Of a stretch of DNA of 6,054 bases, positions 5,875 to 6,054 are shown piece after piece. Positions within the stretch are counted from its first letter, which is position 1; every line of letters starts with the position of its first letter. This DNA is from a bacterium. GTDB lineage: Bacteria > DRYD01 > JALUEN01. Location: NCBI GenBank assembly GCA_027052755.1, contig JALUEN010000025.1, positions 1 through 6,054 on the forward strand, given 5' to 3'. The notes beneath the pieces are model-generated. The model worked only from the letters and a program-made list of their open reading frames with translations, was not told the DNA's origin and ran no database searches. A program made the position numbers and the translations under genes.

Positions 5875-6054
5875 CTAATCAGATAAGGCTCCTACAGCCG
5901 CCTGTCCAAGTGATACCCCTCCGTCATTAGTGGGATATTCCCTGTGATGAACTAACCTTATCCCCTTCTTAGACAGAATCTCAGATACACCCTCTATTAT
6001 GAGCCTGTTCTGGAAACACCCTCCAGATAGGAACAGGTAACCGTCTTTAAGGTT
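5875..6054 (-). CDS. hypF: Carbamoyltransferase HypF, C-terminal end (cut by window edge)
   Basis: Only the last 59 residues and a TAG stop are inside the window. LSGGCFQNR (fragment residues 9-17) and YPTNDGGVSLGQAAVGAL (40-57) are hallmark sequences of the C-terminal Kae1-like domain of HypF. HypF uses carbamoyl phosphate and ATP to build the cyanide ligands of the [NiFe]-hydrogenase iron, passing the carbamoyl group to HypE. The Asp of NDGG belongs to the conserved metal or nucleotide site of this fold. Related carbamoyltransferases share parts of the pattern, but NDGG-x-SLGQ at the extreme C-terminus fits HypF best. The other hyp genes, if present, would lie upstream beyond base 6054. deoC begins 32 bases after the stop. 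Confidence 0.88.
   Translation of the reverse strand, partial: NLKDGYLFLSGGCFQNRLIIEGVSEILSKKGIRLVHHREYPTNDGGVSLGQAAVGALSD

Noticed and set aside
1..6054. CTAG tetranucleotides appear common, especially in the first 300 bases
   Set aside because: A hand count gives roughly 32 against about 23 expected at this GC content. CTAG is not depleted as in many bacteria, but the excess is too small and too uneven to call a signal.

Overview
The window looks like chromosomal DNA of a thermophilic or anaerobic, compact-genome bacterium of moderate GC content. The evidence is as follows. Arginine is coded almost only by AGA/AGG (13 of 14 in the first gene fragment, 3 of 3 in the last). Gaps between genes are 7 to 67 bases. 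Ribosome binding sites are G-rich. The two exported proteins contain no cysteine. A HypF end points to [NiFe]-hydrogenase metabolism. I cannot name the phylum; a deep-branching thermophile or a Bacillota-like or candidate-phylum bacterium would fit.

All seven genes lie on the minus strand, so transcription runs from high to low coordinates. In that order they are: the C-terminal end of hypF (5875-6054), complete deoC (5126-5842), an exported protein of unknown role (3973-5118), a membrane diguanylate cyclase with GAF and GGDEF domains (2216-3934), a large prepilin-like protein (1209-2192), a small acidic tryptophan-rich protein of unknown function (584-1141), and the N-terminal third of a histidine ammonia-lyase (1-551). 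There is no intergenic stretch over 70 bases, and no RNA gene, mobile element or CRISPR array was seen.

The outer genes are housekeeping or catabolic: hydrogenase maturation, deoxyribose-phosphate breakdown and histidine breakdown. The middle four form the accessory part. An exported protein, a c-di-GMP synthase, a pilin-like protein and an orphan acidic protein sit with gaps of 38, 23 and 67 bases, which suggests a surface or pilus function coupled to c-di-GMP. That is inference from gene order only.

The most useful correction is the start of the diguanylate cyclase. The first conventional start codon (GTG at 3733) cuts off three membrane segments. The open frame continues to a CTG at 3934 that sits behind a near-perfect Shine-Dalgarno sequence, giving a 572-residue protein with about seven membrane helices. 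A weak terminator-like hairpin overlaps the stop codon of the pilin-like gene, and a small hairpin lies just ahead of the deoC ribosome binding site.
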